From Marinimicrobium koreense (GTDB taxonomy: Bacteria > Pseudomonadota > Gammaproteobacteria > Pseudomonadales > Cellvibrionaceae): DNA of 64,000 nucleotides. The stretch lies in the NCBI RefSeq assembly GCF_003762925.1, contig NZ_RJUK01000001.1, positions 1-64,000 of the forward strand, in the 5' to 3' direction. Both the position numbers and the translations under genes were made by a program. Each line of letters opens with the position of its first letter. The first letter of the stretch is position 1. Below, piece after piece: positions 46,678 through 55,069 of this stretch. Below the pieces are notes generated by a model. It had not been told where the DNA came from, ran no database searches, and saw nothing but the letters and a program-made list of their open reading frames with translations.

Positions 46678-46713
46678 CCAGCGTGAAGTTGCTGTTTCAC
46701 CGCACTGCCAAAT

Positions 46714-46884
46714 TGGCACTGAGGCCTCTGGAGGGGATTACCCATTGGAGACTCTCGGACGCCTACAGGGATTGTAGGTGTTAGAGCGACGCAGGAAGCC
46801 AAAGCCGAGGCAGGGAGCCGACGAGAAGCCTACAGGGATGTATTCACGGCGGGTCTCCAATGGGTTTCCTCCCACCTAGGCCGG
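46714..46884 (+). repeat. Long-hairpin intergenic repeat, type A, diverged copy 3
   Basis: TGGCACTGA is followed by arms at 46723-46752 and 46853-46882 that pair at 22 of 30 positions, perfectly over the inner 12 (CCCATTGGAGAC). The core is 100 nt instead of 52. Its right end matches the other copies (GCCGACGAGAAGCCTACAGG onward) and its left end carries an extra block with a second GCCTACAGGGAT. It ends about 45 bp before the apbC ATG, so it probably lies in the apbC leader or promoter. Confidence 0.75.
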
Positions 46885-46927
46885 ACTGGCTAAAAGCCAC
46901 CCAGCAACTCAATGGAATCCAGGATTT

Positions 46928-48025
46928 ATGTCTGAAAAAGCTCAAACCAACATCGAAAACGCCGTAAAAACCGTCAAAGACCCCACAACTGGTCTGTCTT
47001 TGGGTGAATTGGGCGTGACCCCCGAACTTCACCTGGACGCCGGAGAAGCCGAAATCTCTCTTACCCTGGGCTACCCCGCCGAAGGTGTCGCAGAGGAATT
47101 GGCGGGCGCAGTCAATGAGGCTGTGTCTTCAATTGATGATGTCGACTCAGTCGCGGTCAATATCGACTGGGCCATTCCCGCCCGGGGCGGCGCCAATACC
47201 GGGGGTGAAATCCCCGGGGTGAAGAACATCATCGCCGTCGCCTCCGGTAAGGGTGGGGTGGGCAAATCCACCACCGCCGTCAATCTCGCCTTGGCTCTGG
47301 CCGCCGAAGGCGCCCGGGTGGGTATTCTCGATGCCGATATCTACGGCCCCAGTCAGCCCAAAATGCTCGGTGTAGGCCAGCGCCGGCCCGAGGTGGTGGA
47401 AGTTGACGGTAAACAGATGATGGTGCCCATCGAAGCCCACGGCATTCAGTCCATTTCCATGGGTTACCTGGTCACCGAGCAGACCCCTATGGTCTGGCGT
47501 GGGCCCATGGTCAGTGGGGCGCTGCAGCAACTGCTGACCCAGACCCGTTGGGACAATGTCGACTACCTGATTGTCGATATGCCGCCGGGCACCGGGGATA
47601 TTCAACTGACGCTGTCTCAGAAAGTGCCGGTTACTGGTGCGGTGATTGTCACCACTCCTCAGGATATTGCCCTGCTGGATGCCCAGAAAGGCATTGAGAT
47701 GTTCCGCAAGGTGAAGGTGCCGGTGTTGGGCGTGGTGGAGAACATGGCGGTCCATGTCTGCTCCAACTGTGGTCACGAAGAACACATTTTCGGTGCCGGG
47801 GGCGGTGAGCGCATTGCCCGGGATTACGACACGCGGCTCTTGGGGTCGCTGCCTCTGGATCTGTCCATTCGGGAAACCACTGACAGCGGTACACCCACGG
47901 TGGCCGATGACGCGGACTCGGCGATCAGTCAGCGCTACCGCGCTATTGCCCGGACGTTGGGGGCTACCTTATGGCAGCAGTCCGGTGTCTCGGGCGGGCC
48001 CGAGATAGCCGTTGTCGAAGATTAA
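46928..48025 (+). CDS. apbC: Iron-sulfur cluster carrier protein ApbC (Mrp family)
   Basis: A 365-residue P-loop ATPase that carries 4Fe-4S clusters to target proteins. An N-terminal MIP18-like domain (about 1-85) is followed by a deviant Walker A SGKGGVGKST, the switch block DADIYGPSQPKML, and the cluster-binding pair CSNC in VCSNCGHEEHIFG. Length and layout match gammaproteobacterial ApbC. The gene is divergent from metG. Its leader contains the diverged hairpin repeat. Confidence 0.95.
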   Translation: MSEKAQTNIENAVKTVKDPTTGLSLGELGVTPELHLDAGEAEISLTLGYPAEGVAEELAGAVNEAVSSIDDVDSVAVNIDWAIPARGGANTGGEIPGVKNIIAVASGKGGVGKSTTAVNLALALAAEGARVGILDADIYGPSQPKMLGVGQRRPEVVEVDGKQMMVPIEAHGIQSISMGYLVTEQTPMVWRGPMVSGALQQLLTQTRWDNVDYLIVDMPPGTGDIQLTLSQKVPVTGAVIVTTPQDIALLDAQKGIEMFRKVKVPVLGVVENMAVHVCSNCGHEEHIFGAGGGERIARDYDTRLLGSLPLDLSIRETTDSGTPTVADDADSAISQRYRAIARTLGATLWQQSGVSGGPEIAVVED

Positions 48026-48030
48026 CGGGG

Positions 48031-48070
48031 TGAGAAAAACCTGTCCGGCGACCAAAGTCACCGGACAGGT
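48031..48070 (-). terminator. Intrinsic terminator between apbC and the GH16 gene
   Basis: A 10-bp perfect stem ACCTGTCCGG/CCGGACAGGT (48039-48048 and 48061-48070). Read on the minus strand it runs into TTTTT, so it ends the GH16 transcript; on the plus strand it may weakly stop apbC. Confidence 0.7.
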
Positions 48071-48092
48071 AGGTGTGACCCTTTAACGGGGA

Positions 48093-50045
48093 TTATTGAC
48101 AGGTGCCGGTGCTGTTGGCGCTGTCGAAGGTCAGTGTTGTGTCGGTGATGTCGCTGACACAGAAGTTGACCGTGACACCGCCACTGGCGGTGGTGCTGGT
48201 AATAAAGCTGGCCACGCCATTGGCATCGGTAGTAGCGGACTGGGTCTCACTCCAGGTGCCGGAGAAATCACCGGTTACGGTGGCGCCGCTGACCGGGTTG
48301 CCCAGATCGTCCGCGATGGTCACGGTGGCGGTGCCAAACTTCTGACCGCGTCCGGCGCTTTCGGTGCCGGTGCTGACGCTGCTGACCACAACAGAGCTGG
48401 CCTGTTCGTCGCCACTGCCACCATCACCACCGGTGGAACCACCGGCGCCCAGGATCGCAATGTTGTCGATCACATAGGTGTCGGACGTAAAGGCATCCGG
48501 ATCAATCAGGAAGATGACGGAGTCGACATCAGTGTTGGTCGTTTCGCCGTCGATTCGGTCGGCCAGGCGGAAACGCAGGGTCTGGGCGCCGTTGGAATGC
48601 TCAACGAAAGCTTCATACTTGCTGTGACGACCGGTGGGGTAATTGTCCGGAGTGGCGGTGGCCGTGTTTTCCAGCTGAACCAGGATCTGCTTGCCCACCA
48701 GGCTCGGATCGGTGTTGTTAATGTCCATCACGAAGGCTTTATCGCCGCTCAGGAAGGGTGCAACATCCGGCAGAGCGTTGGTGGTGGTAGCAATCACATC
48801 CCACTGGCTGGCGCCATCGCGGGTATAAGTCAGAACACCGCCGGTGGTATCAAACGTGCCGGTATAGCTGGTGTAGGTCAGTGCGCTGTTTCCGTCGAAG
48901 TCATCCAGTACGGTTTCAACCCCGTGGTCCGGTTCGATGAATACCGGAATGTTCAGCGTGTGAGTGCCGCAGCTGTTGGAGACCTCAACGGACAGGTCGC
49001 CCGAGGTTGCACCGGTGTAGTCCACCTGTGCGGTCGCCGTACCCTGGCCGGATAAGGTCGCCCCTGCCGGTACGCTCCAGGTATAGGTGCTGTCGGTGCC
49101 GATTTCGCCTGTCAGCTCGTAAGTGGCCTGCTCGTTCGGCGCCACAATGTGCGGTCCGTCGATGGCCGGCTGGCCCTGGTCATAGACGCGAACGTAGTCC
49201 ACCTCCATGGTGACCGGGAAGATGCTGTCATCGGGCGTGCCGCCCCAGGTGCCGCCGACAGCGAGGTTCAGCAGGAAGTGATACTGGTAGTTTTCAAAGG
49301 TCCACCAGCTGCTGTCTTCCAGGTCAGAGGAGGAGATGGTCGAGTAGAGGATGTCATCGACGTACCAGCGCATTTCAAAGGGGGTCCATTCCACCGCGTA
49401 GGTATGGAAGTCGTCGGACCACTTCGCCGGTTGGCTCAGGATATGGGCGCCGGTAAAGGAGTTGTCGGGCCAGGGTTCGCCGTAATGAATGGTGCCGTGG
49501 GCGAGCATGGACGCTTGGCCGGTAGACTCGAGAATATCGATTTCACCGCTCATCGGCCAGCCCACGTCCGGGTCGGTGGGCAGCATCCAGAACGCTGGCC
49601 ACAGGCCCTGACCTTCCGGCAGCTTGAGGCGCGCCTCAAAACGGCCATTGGTCCACTGGCCGCTGGCCGGCATATTCGCTGTACGAATGCGTCCAGAGGT
49701 ATAGTTCAGAGCCTTGACCCGTTCCTTGCGGGCGGTGATCTTGAGAGTGCCGTTGGAGACGTCAAGGTTGTTGGCGCTGTAGGACTGCAGCTCATTGTTG
49801 CCCCAGCCGCAGATACCGTACTGGCAGCCGTCACCTTCCTGGATATCCCAGGCGCTGGTGTCTAACTGGGAGCCGTCGAACTCGTCACTCCAGACCAGGT
49901 TCTGGCACTGCTGGGCCTGGGCGGTGCCGGCCGAAAAGGCCAGAATGCCCGCCAATGCAGCGGATAGCCCCAGGGAGCGTTTGACCGATGGCGTGTTGTC
50001 GCGACGTTGGGCGTCGGAGACAGGTGTCTTATGGTTATATCTCAT
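48093..50045 (-). CDS. Secreted glycoside hydrolase family 16 beta-glucanase, multidomain
   Basis: A 650-residue extracellular enzyme expected to cut beta-1,3- or mixed beta-glucans such as laminarin. The signal peptide has an extended charged N terminus and ends near residue 45 (AQAQ). The GH16 domain (about 48-300) has the active site EIDILE with nucleophile Glu168, Asp170 and acid/base Glu173, plus the aromatic motif WPAFWMLP. A PKD/Ig-like domain (about 305-390), a jelly-roll-type module (about 395-545), a Gly/Ser linker and a C-terminal Ig-like Big_1-type domain (about 563-650) follow. It is monocistronic. Exact specificity is not predictable from sequence. Confidence 0.9.
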   Translation of the reverse strand: MRYNHKTPVSDAQRRDNTPSVKRSLGLSAALAGILAFSAGTAQAQQCQNLVWSDEFDGSQLDTSAWDIQEGDGCQYGICGWGNNELQSYSANNLDVSNGTLKITARKERVKALNYTSGRIRTANMPASGQWTNGRFEARLKLPEGQGLWPAFWMLPTDPDVGWPMSGEIDILESTGQASMLAHGTIHYGEPWPDNSFTGAHILSQPAKWSDDFHTYAVEWTPFEMRWYVDDILYSTISSSDLEDSSWWTFENYQYHFLLNLAVGGTWGGTPDDSIFPVTMEVDYVRVYDQGQPAIDGPHIVAPNEQATYELTGEIGTDSTYTWSVPAGATLSGQGTATAQVDYTGATSGDLSVEVSNSCGTHTLNIPVFIEPDHGVETVLDDFDGNSALTYTSYTGTFDTTGGVLTYTRDGASQWDVIATTTNALPDVAPFLSGDKAFVMDINNTDPSLVGKQILVQLENTATATPDNYPTGRHSKYEAFVEHSNGAQTLRFRLADRIDGETTNTDVDSVIFLIDPDAFTSDTYVIDNIAILGAGGSTGGDGGSGDEQASSVVVSSVSTGTESAGRGQKFGTATVTIADDLGNPVSGATVTGDFSGTWSETQSATTDANGVASFITSTTASGGVTVNFCVSDITDTTLTFDSANSTGTCQ

Positions 50046-50347
50046 GCCGTTTTACCTTTGTTATATATGAAAATGGTATCGCGGTTGTTGTGCGGCCCTG
50101 CTCAAAAAACCGCAGTGTCAACTTACGCCCCGGCCGGTAGTGGGTCGTCCCACTTTGGCGTGTGAATCAAAGAGGGACATGGCCCGGCGTAAAGTGGGAC
50201 ACCGCATATTCCCGCCAGGGCTGTGTTTTCGGGCATTGGGTGTTGCGTCGGCCGAACGGGGCCTTGCAAAGGTGGGATTTGGGCGTGAAAACCGCTATGA
50301 TGCGCTCCCTTCATTTTCAACTGAATCGCCCTCTGTGGGAGAACCCG

Positions 50348-50917
50348 ATGAGTATCAAGTCTGACAAATGGATGCGCCGCATGGCGGAGCAGGAAGGCAT
50401 GATTGAGCCCTTTGAGCCGGGGCAGGTGCGCTATGACGCAAACGGCGAGCGGATGATTTCCTACGGCACCTCCAGCTATGGCTACGATGTGCGCTGTGCC
50501 GACGAGTTCAAGATCTTTACCAATGTCTACTCATCGGTAGTCGACCCCAAGAACTTTGACGATAACAGCTTTGTCGACGTCAAGAGTGATGTGTGTATCA
50601 TTCCGCCGAATTCCTTTGCCCTGGCCCGGACCGTGGAGTACTTCCGGATTCCGCGCAACATTCTGACGGTGTGTCTGGGCAAATCGACCTACGCCCGCTG
50701 CGGCATAATAGTCAACGTGACTCCACTCGAGCCCGAGTGGGAGGGCCATGTGACCCTCGAGTTCTCCAACACCACGCCCCTGCCGGCGAAAATCTATGCG
50801 AACGAAGGCGTCGCCCAGATGCTGTTCTTCGAGTCCGATGAGGTGTGCGAGACGTCTTATCGGGACCGGGGTGGGAAATACCAGGGCCAGCGCGGCGTCA
50901 CTCTGCCCAAGACCTGA
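50348..50917 (+). CDS. dcd: dCTP deaminase
   Basis: Dcd deaminates dCTP to dUTP, which feeds dTMP synthesis. The 189-residue protein has the family blocks [39 protein letters not shown] (including the catalytic glutamate region) and [12 protein letters not shown]. The ATG at 50348 follows GGGAGAA; the frame is open upstream to 50162 but family length supports the shorter form. It overlaps the SCO gene by 20 bp, tail to tail. Confidence 0.95.
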   Translation: MSIKSDKWMRRMAEQEGMIEPFEPGQVRYDANGERMISYGTSSYGYDVRCADEFKIFTNVYSSVVDPKNFDDNSFVDVKSDVCIIPPNSFALARTVEYFRIPRNILTVCLGKSTYARCGIIVNVTPLEPEWEGHVTLEFSNTTPLPAKIYANEGVAQMLFFESDEVCETSYRDRGGKYQGQRGVTLPKT

Positions 50918-51563
50918 TCGCGTCGGCCTGGGTTGCGTAATAGTCCCGCACAGCGCGGTAATCTTTCAGTAGCTGACTCACGCTGAACTGATAATTACCG
51001 CGCTCGTTGCGCTGGGGTTTGAATACCGCCTGCAGTTGCGCCCTCGGGTTGAGTAAAAACAACATCAGCCCGTGCTCCACACCCTCCGGCCCCACTCGAG
51101 CCATTATCCCCAACCCCTGCTCAAAATTCTTATGCTGTCGGCGGCTCTGCTCGGCGCGGGTCAGACCAATGAACTGTGGATGAAAGTAGGGCACATACTG
51201 CGCGAGCACCTCGGGCCGGTCCCGGTCCCCATCCACGCTGTAAAACAATACTCTCAGGTCCTGATAGTCTTCCGTCTGCTCCAATAACGCCATCATGTCC
51301 GCTACCTGGACCAGCGTGGTGGGGCATATATCCGGGCAGTGGGTATAGCCGTATGAGATCAGGTGCCACTGCCCCTTGAGGTCCGAGCGGTCGAAGGGCG
51401 AACCATGATGGTCCAGCAAAGTGAACGCGTCGAGTTTTCGGGCGGGCTGTAGGTACGCGCCCTGCAAGGTTGGCGGCGGGGCATAATGGGTCAGGATGTG
51501 ATAACCCGTGGCGCCGGACAGAATCAACAGCAGGCCTGTGGCGACCAGGATCCAGCGGCGCAT
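50898..51563 (-). CDS. SCO1/SenC family copper chaperone
   Basis: A 221-residue membrane-anchored thioredoxin-fold protein that delivers copper to the CuA site of cytochrome oxidase. One N-terminal helix (about 4-22) precedes the copper site CPDIC (CX3C) and a downstream conserved histidine (GVEHGLMLF). The ATG at 51563 is chosen as it starts the membrane anchor; the longer frame upstream overlaps subunit IV. It is the last gene of the caa3 oxidase operon. Confidence 0.92.
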   Translation of the reverse strand: MRRWILVATGLLLILSGATGYHILTHYAPPPTLQGAYLQPARKLDAFTLLDHHGSPFDRSDLKGQWHLISYGYTHCPDICPTTLVQVADMMALLEQTEDYQDLRVLFYSVDGDRDRPEVLAQYVPYFHPQFIGLTRAEQSRRQHKNFEQGLGIMARVGPEGVEHGLMLFLLNPRAQLQAVFKPQRNERGNYQFSVSQLLKDYRAVRDYYATQADAIRSWAE

Positions 51564-51565
51564 GG

Positions 51566-51910
51566 TCAGGGGCTCCCACCGCTCCACCGGAAACTGAGAA
51601 ACGTCAGGCGGCTCCAGTCGATGTAGTTCGCTTCGATGGCCATCAGGGCAATGAAAACCAGGATGGCAAACAGTGGCACGATGACGATGAACTTGAGCGC
51701 GAAGCGTTCCCAGGCAAAGTGCATGAATATTGACACGATCAGGCCGGCCTTGAGCATCATGAACAACAGAATCAGGGACCAGCGCAACGTCCCTTGCAAT
51801 TGAAAATAGTCCACCAGGTAGGAGAACAGGCTCAGGACAAAGAGCAGTAGCCATACCTTGAGGTAAAGGCCGATCGGGTGCTGTTGGCCGACGGTTTCCA
51901 CATGACTCAT
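51566..51910 (-). CDS. Cytochrome c oxidase subunit IV family protein
   Basis: A 114-residue protein with three membrane helices of the bacterial COX4/CyoD-like group. MMLKAGLIVSIFMHFAWER in the second and third helices is the usual family pattern. It is a non-catalytic stabilising subunit of the heme-copper oxidase. It lies between subunit III and SCO with gaps of a few bases. Confidence 0.85.
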   Translation of the reverse strand: MSHVETVGQQHPIGLYLKVWLLLFVLSLFSYLVDYFQLQGTLRWSLILLFMMLKAGLIVSIFMHFAWERFALKFIVIVPLFAILVFIALMAIEANYIDWSRLTFLSFRWSGGSP

Positions 51911-51918
51911 AACTCACC

Positions 51919-52599
51919 TCACCATAGATAGAAGAAGGCGAAAATAAACACCCAGACCAGGTCGACAAAGTGCCAGTAAAGGCCTGCGATCTCGACGATT
52001 TCGTAGCCTTTTTTTTCGTAGTCCCCGCGGCGGACCTTGAATGCCACAATCGCCAGGTAGATGACGCCGCCGGTAACGTGCAGGCCATGAAAGCCGGTGA
52101 TCATGAAAAACACCGCGCCGAACTGCTCGGCGCCAAACGGGTTGCCCCAGGGGCGAATGCCCTCTTCGACAATCAGCTTGGTCCACTCAAACGCCTGAAG
52201 CCCGACAAAGCTTGCCCCGAGAAGCGCGGTCAGCAACATGAATATAAAAGTCTTCTGCCGCTCGCGTCGATACGCCCAGTTCACCGCCATGGCCATGGTG
52301 CCGCTGCTGGTAATCAGAATGAACGTCATGATGGCGATGAGTAACAGCGGAAGGTGGGCGCCAAACAATTCCATGGCGAAGATTTCGCTGGCCGGGGGCC
52401 AGGGCTCCGAGGCTGACATGCGCACCGACATATAGCCGATCAGAAACAGGCTGAAAATGAAGGTGTCACCGACGAGAAACACCCACATCATCAGTTTGCC
52501 CCAGGGCATATCGAAGGCCTGCTTGTCGGCCGACCAGTCGACGACCAGACTGTCCCAGCCAGAGGGGTTGAGAGGAGTGTCGGGTTTATCGGTGCTCAT
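51919..52599 (-). CDS. Cytochrome c oxidase subunit III
   Basis: A 226-residue membrane subunit with about six helices. FMITGFHGLHVTGGVIYLAI and GLYWHFVDLVWVFIFAFFYLW are the standard COX3 signatures. This copy is closest to the canonical subunit III and follows a second subunit III-like gene at 52604-53290. It belongs to the caa3 operon. Confidence 0.92.
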   Translation of the reverse strand: MSTDKPDTPLNPSGWDSLVVDWSADKQAFDMPWGKLMMWVFLVGDTFIFSLFLIGYMSVRMSASEPWPPASEIFAMELFGAHLPLLLIAIMTFILITSSGTMAMAVNWAYRRERQKTFIFMLLTALLGASFVGLQAFEWTKLIVEEGIRPWGNPFGAEQFGAVFFMITGFHGLHVTGGVIYLAIVAFKVRRGDYEKKGYEIVEIAGLYWHFVDLVWVFIFAFFYLW

Positions 52600-52603
52600 G
52601 GAA

Positions 52604-53290
52604 CTAGGCCTCCAGTCCGCACAGGATGGCCAGGGCTCGATAGGTATCCGCCGAACGGGTCAGAAGCCAGAACAGCAACACCCAGACCGCGAGCAGATAG
52701 TGCCAATAGAGCGCGCACAGGCGCAGACTGTCGATGATGGTCCGGGCCGCTTCGGCTCGCCACATATGTCGCAGCGGCCGATACAGGACACCCAGCCCGA
52801 TCAACAGATGAATACCGTGAACGCCGGTGAACAGGAAGAAATAACTGCTCGCCGGGTTGCTGCGTACCCCATACCCCATGTCGCTGAGGATCTGCCATAA
52901 CCACACCTGGGCAATCAGGAATTGCAGTGCGAGAAAGCCGGCGCCGAGTAAGGCCGCCAGACTCAGGCCGGGCTGACTGGCCCTGGCCGCGTTCAGGGAA
53001 ACCTGCATCAGCACACTGCTGAACACCAGCAGCCCCGTATTCACCCAGAGCCGCGTCGTGTTGCTCAGCGGGCGCCAGGCGTCCCCGGCCAGGGCTTCAA
53101 AACCGGGGTATTGGGAGTGGGTCAGAAAAGTCACGGCAAACAGGGAAAACAGTACCGTGGCGATCGCCAGAAACAACGTCAACGCGATCCGGCGACTCTG
53201 AAACTCCCGCTGCGGTGAATCAAACGGAGCGTTGGCTGGCACGGATTCTTCGAGCCAGGATTTTTCCGTCAGTGCGTGCCAGAGTTTCAT
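52604..53290 (-). CDS. Second cytochrome c oxidase subunit III-like protein
   Basis: A 228-residue membrane protein with about five to six helices, also of the COX3 family: FFLFTGVHGIHLLIGLGVLY and CALYWHYLLAVWVLLFWLL align with the subunit III signatures. The N terminus is longer and more charged than the other copy. It overlaps subunit I by 4 bp (ATGA). Two subunit III genes in tandem suggest a heterodimeric subunit III, or one structural and one regulatory copy. Confidence 0.82.
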   Translation of the reverse strand: MKLWHALTEKSWLEESVPANAPFDSPQREFQSRRIALTLFLAIATVLFSLFAVTFLTHSQYPGFEALAGDAWRPLSNTTRLWVNTGLLVFSSVLMQVSLNAARASQPGLSLAALLGAGFLALQFLIAQVWLWQILSDMGYGVRSNPASSYFFLFTGVHGIHLLIGLGVLYRPLRHMWRAEAARTIIDSLRLCALYWHYLLAVWVLLFWLLTRSADTYRALAILCGLEA

Positions 53291-55044
53291 GACGACGCCT
53301 CCTGTGTTGGATGTTTGCGAACCTGATCCGGGGGCAGGTTCTGGGGAAGGTAATCGTCCTCGCAGTCCGGAACGCTGTAGGCATAGGCCCAGCGGTAGAC
53401 CTTCGGGCTCTCCGGCCCCCAGTTACCATGCCGGGGTGGCATATCGGGGGTCTGCCACTCCAGTGTGGTGGCGTGCCAGGGATTGCGCTCGGACGGCGCG
53501 CCCCGTTTCAGACTCCAGAACAGGTTGATGATGAAGATTAGCTGGGCCAGGCCGACGATCAGCGCCGAAACGGTAATGCCCGCGTTGAGGGTCTGGGCGG
53601 AGTCCGGCACAAACCCCGTCTCCCCCATGGCGTAATAGCGGCGGGGCACGCCGAGAAACCCCAGGTAGTGCATGGGAAGATAAATGGCGTAGGTGCCGAG
53701 AAAGGTCACCCAGAAGTGCAGTTTGCCCAGCCCCTGATGCAGAATGCGCCCGGTGATCAGGGGGTACCAGTGATAGATAGCGGCGAACAGAACCATGATG
53801 GGGGAAACCCCCATGACCATATGAAAGTGCGCCACCACAAAGTACGTATCGGACAGCGGCAGGTCCACCACCACATTGCCGAGGAACAGGCCGCTCAGAC
53901 CGCCGTGAGTGAAGGTAAAAATAAAACCAATGGCAAACAACATGGGCACCGTCAGATGGATGTTGCCCCGCCACAGTGTCAGCACCCAGTTGTAGACCTT
54001 GATCGCGGTGGGTACGGCGATGATCAGGGTGGTGGTGGCAAAGAAAAACCCGAACGTCGGGTTCATGCCGCTGACGTACATATGATGCGCCCAGACGACG
54101 AAGCTGAGCAGCCCGATAATGACAATGGCCCACACCATCATTCGGTAACCGAAAATGTTTTTTCGCGCGTGAGTGGCAAGAATGTCGGACACGATACCGA
54201 AGGCCGGCAGGGCGACGATGTACACTTCCGGGTGACCGAAAAACCAGAACAGATGCTGGAACAGCAGCGGGCTGCCGTCGGAGTAGTCCAGAGACTCCCC
54301 GAGGGATACCAGGGCGGGCATGAAAAAGCTGGTGCCTACGGTCTTGTCCAGCAACATCATGATGGCGCTGACCAGCAGGGCGGGGAAGGCCAGCAGCCCC
54401 ATGATGGTGGCAATGAAAATGCCCCACAGGGTCAGCGGCATGCGCATCAGCGTCATGCCGGCGGCGCGCGCCTGCAGAATGGTGGTGACGTAGTTGAGCC
54501 CGCCCATGGTGAAGGCCACGATGAAAATGGCCAGCGAGGCGAGCATGCAGATGATGCCCCACTCATACCCTGGCGTGCCTTTGAGAATGGTCTGCGGCGG
54601 GTAGAGTGTCCAACCCGCCCCGGTGGGACCCTCCGGCACAAAAAAGCTTGCCATCAGCACAATAACTGCCAGCAGGTAGGTCCAGTAGCTGAGCATATTG
54701 AGGTAAGGAAAGACCATATCCCGGGCGCCGATCATCAGCGGGATCAGATAATTGCCAAAGCCGCCCAATAAAATCGCTGTCAGCAGATAGATCACCATGA
54801 TCATCCCGTGCATGGTGACAAACTGCAGGTAGGAATTCGGGTTGATGAAGTCAAAGGTGTCCGGGAAACCCAGTTGCAAACGCATCAGGGCCGATAGCGC
54901 CAGAGCCACCAGACCGACAAACACGGCGGTCAATGCGTACTGAATGGCAATGACCTTATGATCCTGACTCCAGATGTACTTGCTGATAAATCCGGTGGGC
55001 TCGTGGGTGGCCACCGGTTGATCGGCCAGAGCGGTGTATTTCAT
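53287..55044 (-). CDS. ctaD: Cytochrome c oxidase subunit I (aa3/caa3 type)
   Basis: The 585-residue catalytic subunit has about 12 helices. LFWFFGHPEVYIVALPAFG contains CuB histidine and the cross-linked tyrosine, AHHMYVSGMNP holds the next two CuB histidines, and VVAHFHMVMG the heme ligands, so this is an A-type heme-copper oxidase. It lies between subunit II and a subunit III-like gene. No ctaB, ctaG/cox11 or cox15 assembly genes are in the window. Confidence 0.95.
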   Translation of the reverse strand: MKYTALADQPVATHEPTGFISKYIWSQDHKVIAIQYALTAVFVGLVALALSALMRLQLGFPDTFDFINPNSYLQFVTMHGMIMVIYLLTAILLGGFGNYLIPLMIGARDMVFPYLNMLSYWTYLLAVIVLMASFFVPEGPTGAGWTLYPPQTILKGTPGYEWGIICMLASLAIFIVAFTMGGLNYVTTILQARAAGMTLMRMPLTLWGIFIATIMGLLAFPALLVSAIMMLLDKTVGTSFFMPALVSLGESLDYSDGSPLLFQHLFWFFGHPEVYIVALPAFGIVSDILATHARKNIFGYRMMVWAIVIIGLLSFVVWAHHMYVSGMNPTFGFFFATTTLIIAVPTAIKVYNWVLTLWRGNIHLTVPMLFAIGFIFTFTHGGLSGLFLGNVVVDLPLSDTYFVVAHFHMVMGVSPIMVLFAAIYHWYPLITGRILHQGLGKLHFWVTFLGTYAIYLPMHYLGFLGVPRRYYAMGETGFVPDSAQTLNAGITVSALIVGLAQLIFIINLFWSLKRGAPSERNPWHATTLEWQTPDMPPRHGNWGPESPKVYRWAYAYSVPDCEDDYLPQNLPPDQVRKHPTQEASS

Positions 55045-55069
55045 ACCCGATCCTCAGACAGTGCTCGGT

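Noticed and set aside
44101-46884. CRISPR array
   Set aside because: The repeats are three, dispersed, in both orientations, over 50 nt, with no regular spacers and no cas genes.
50898-52088. 396-codon form of the SCO protein
   Set aside because: The extra N-terminal part is read through the subunit IV gene in another frame; the membrane anchor begins at 51563.
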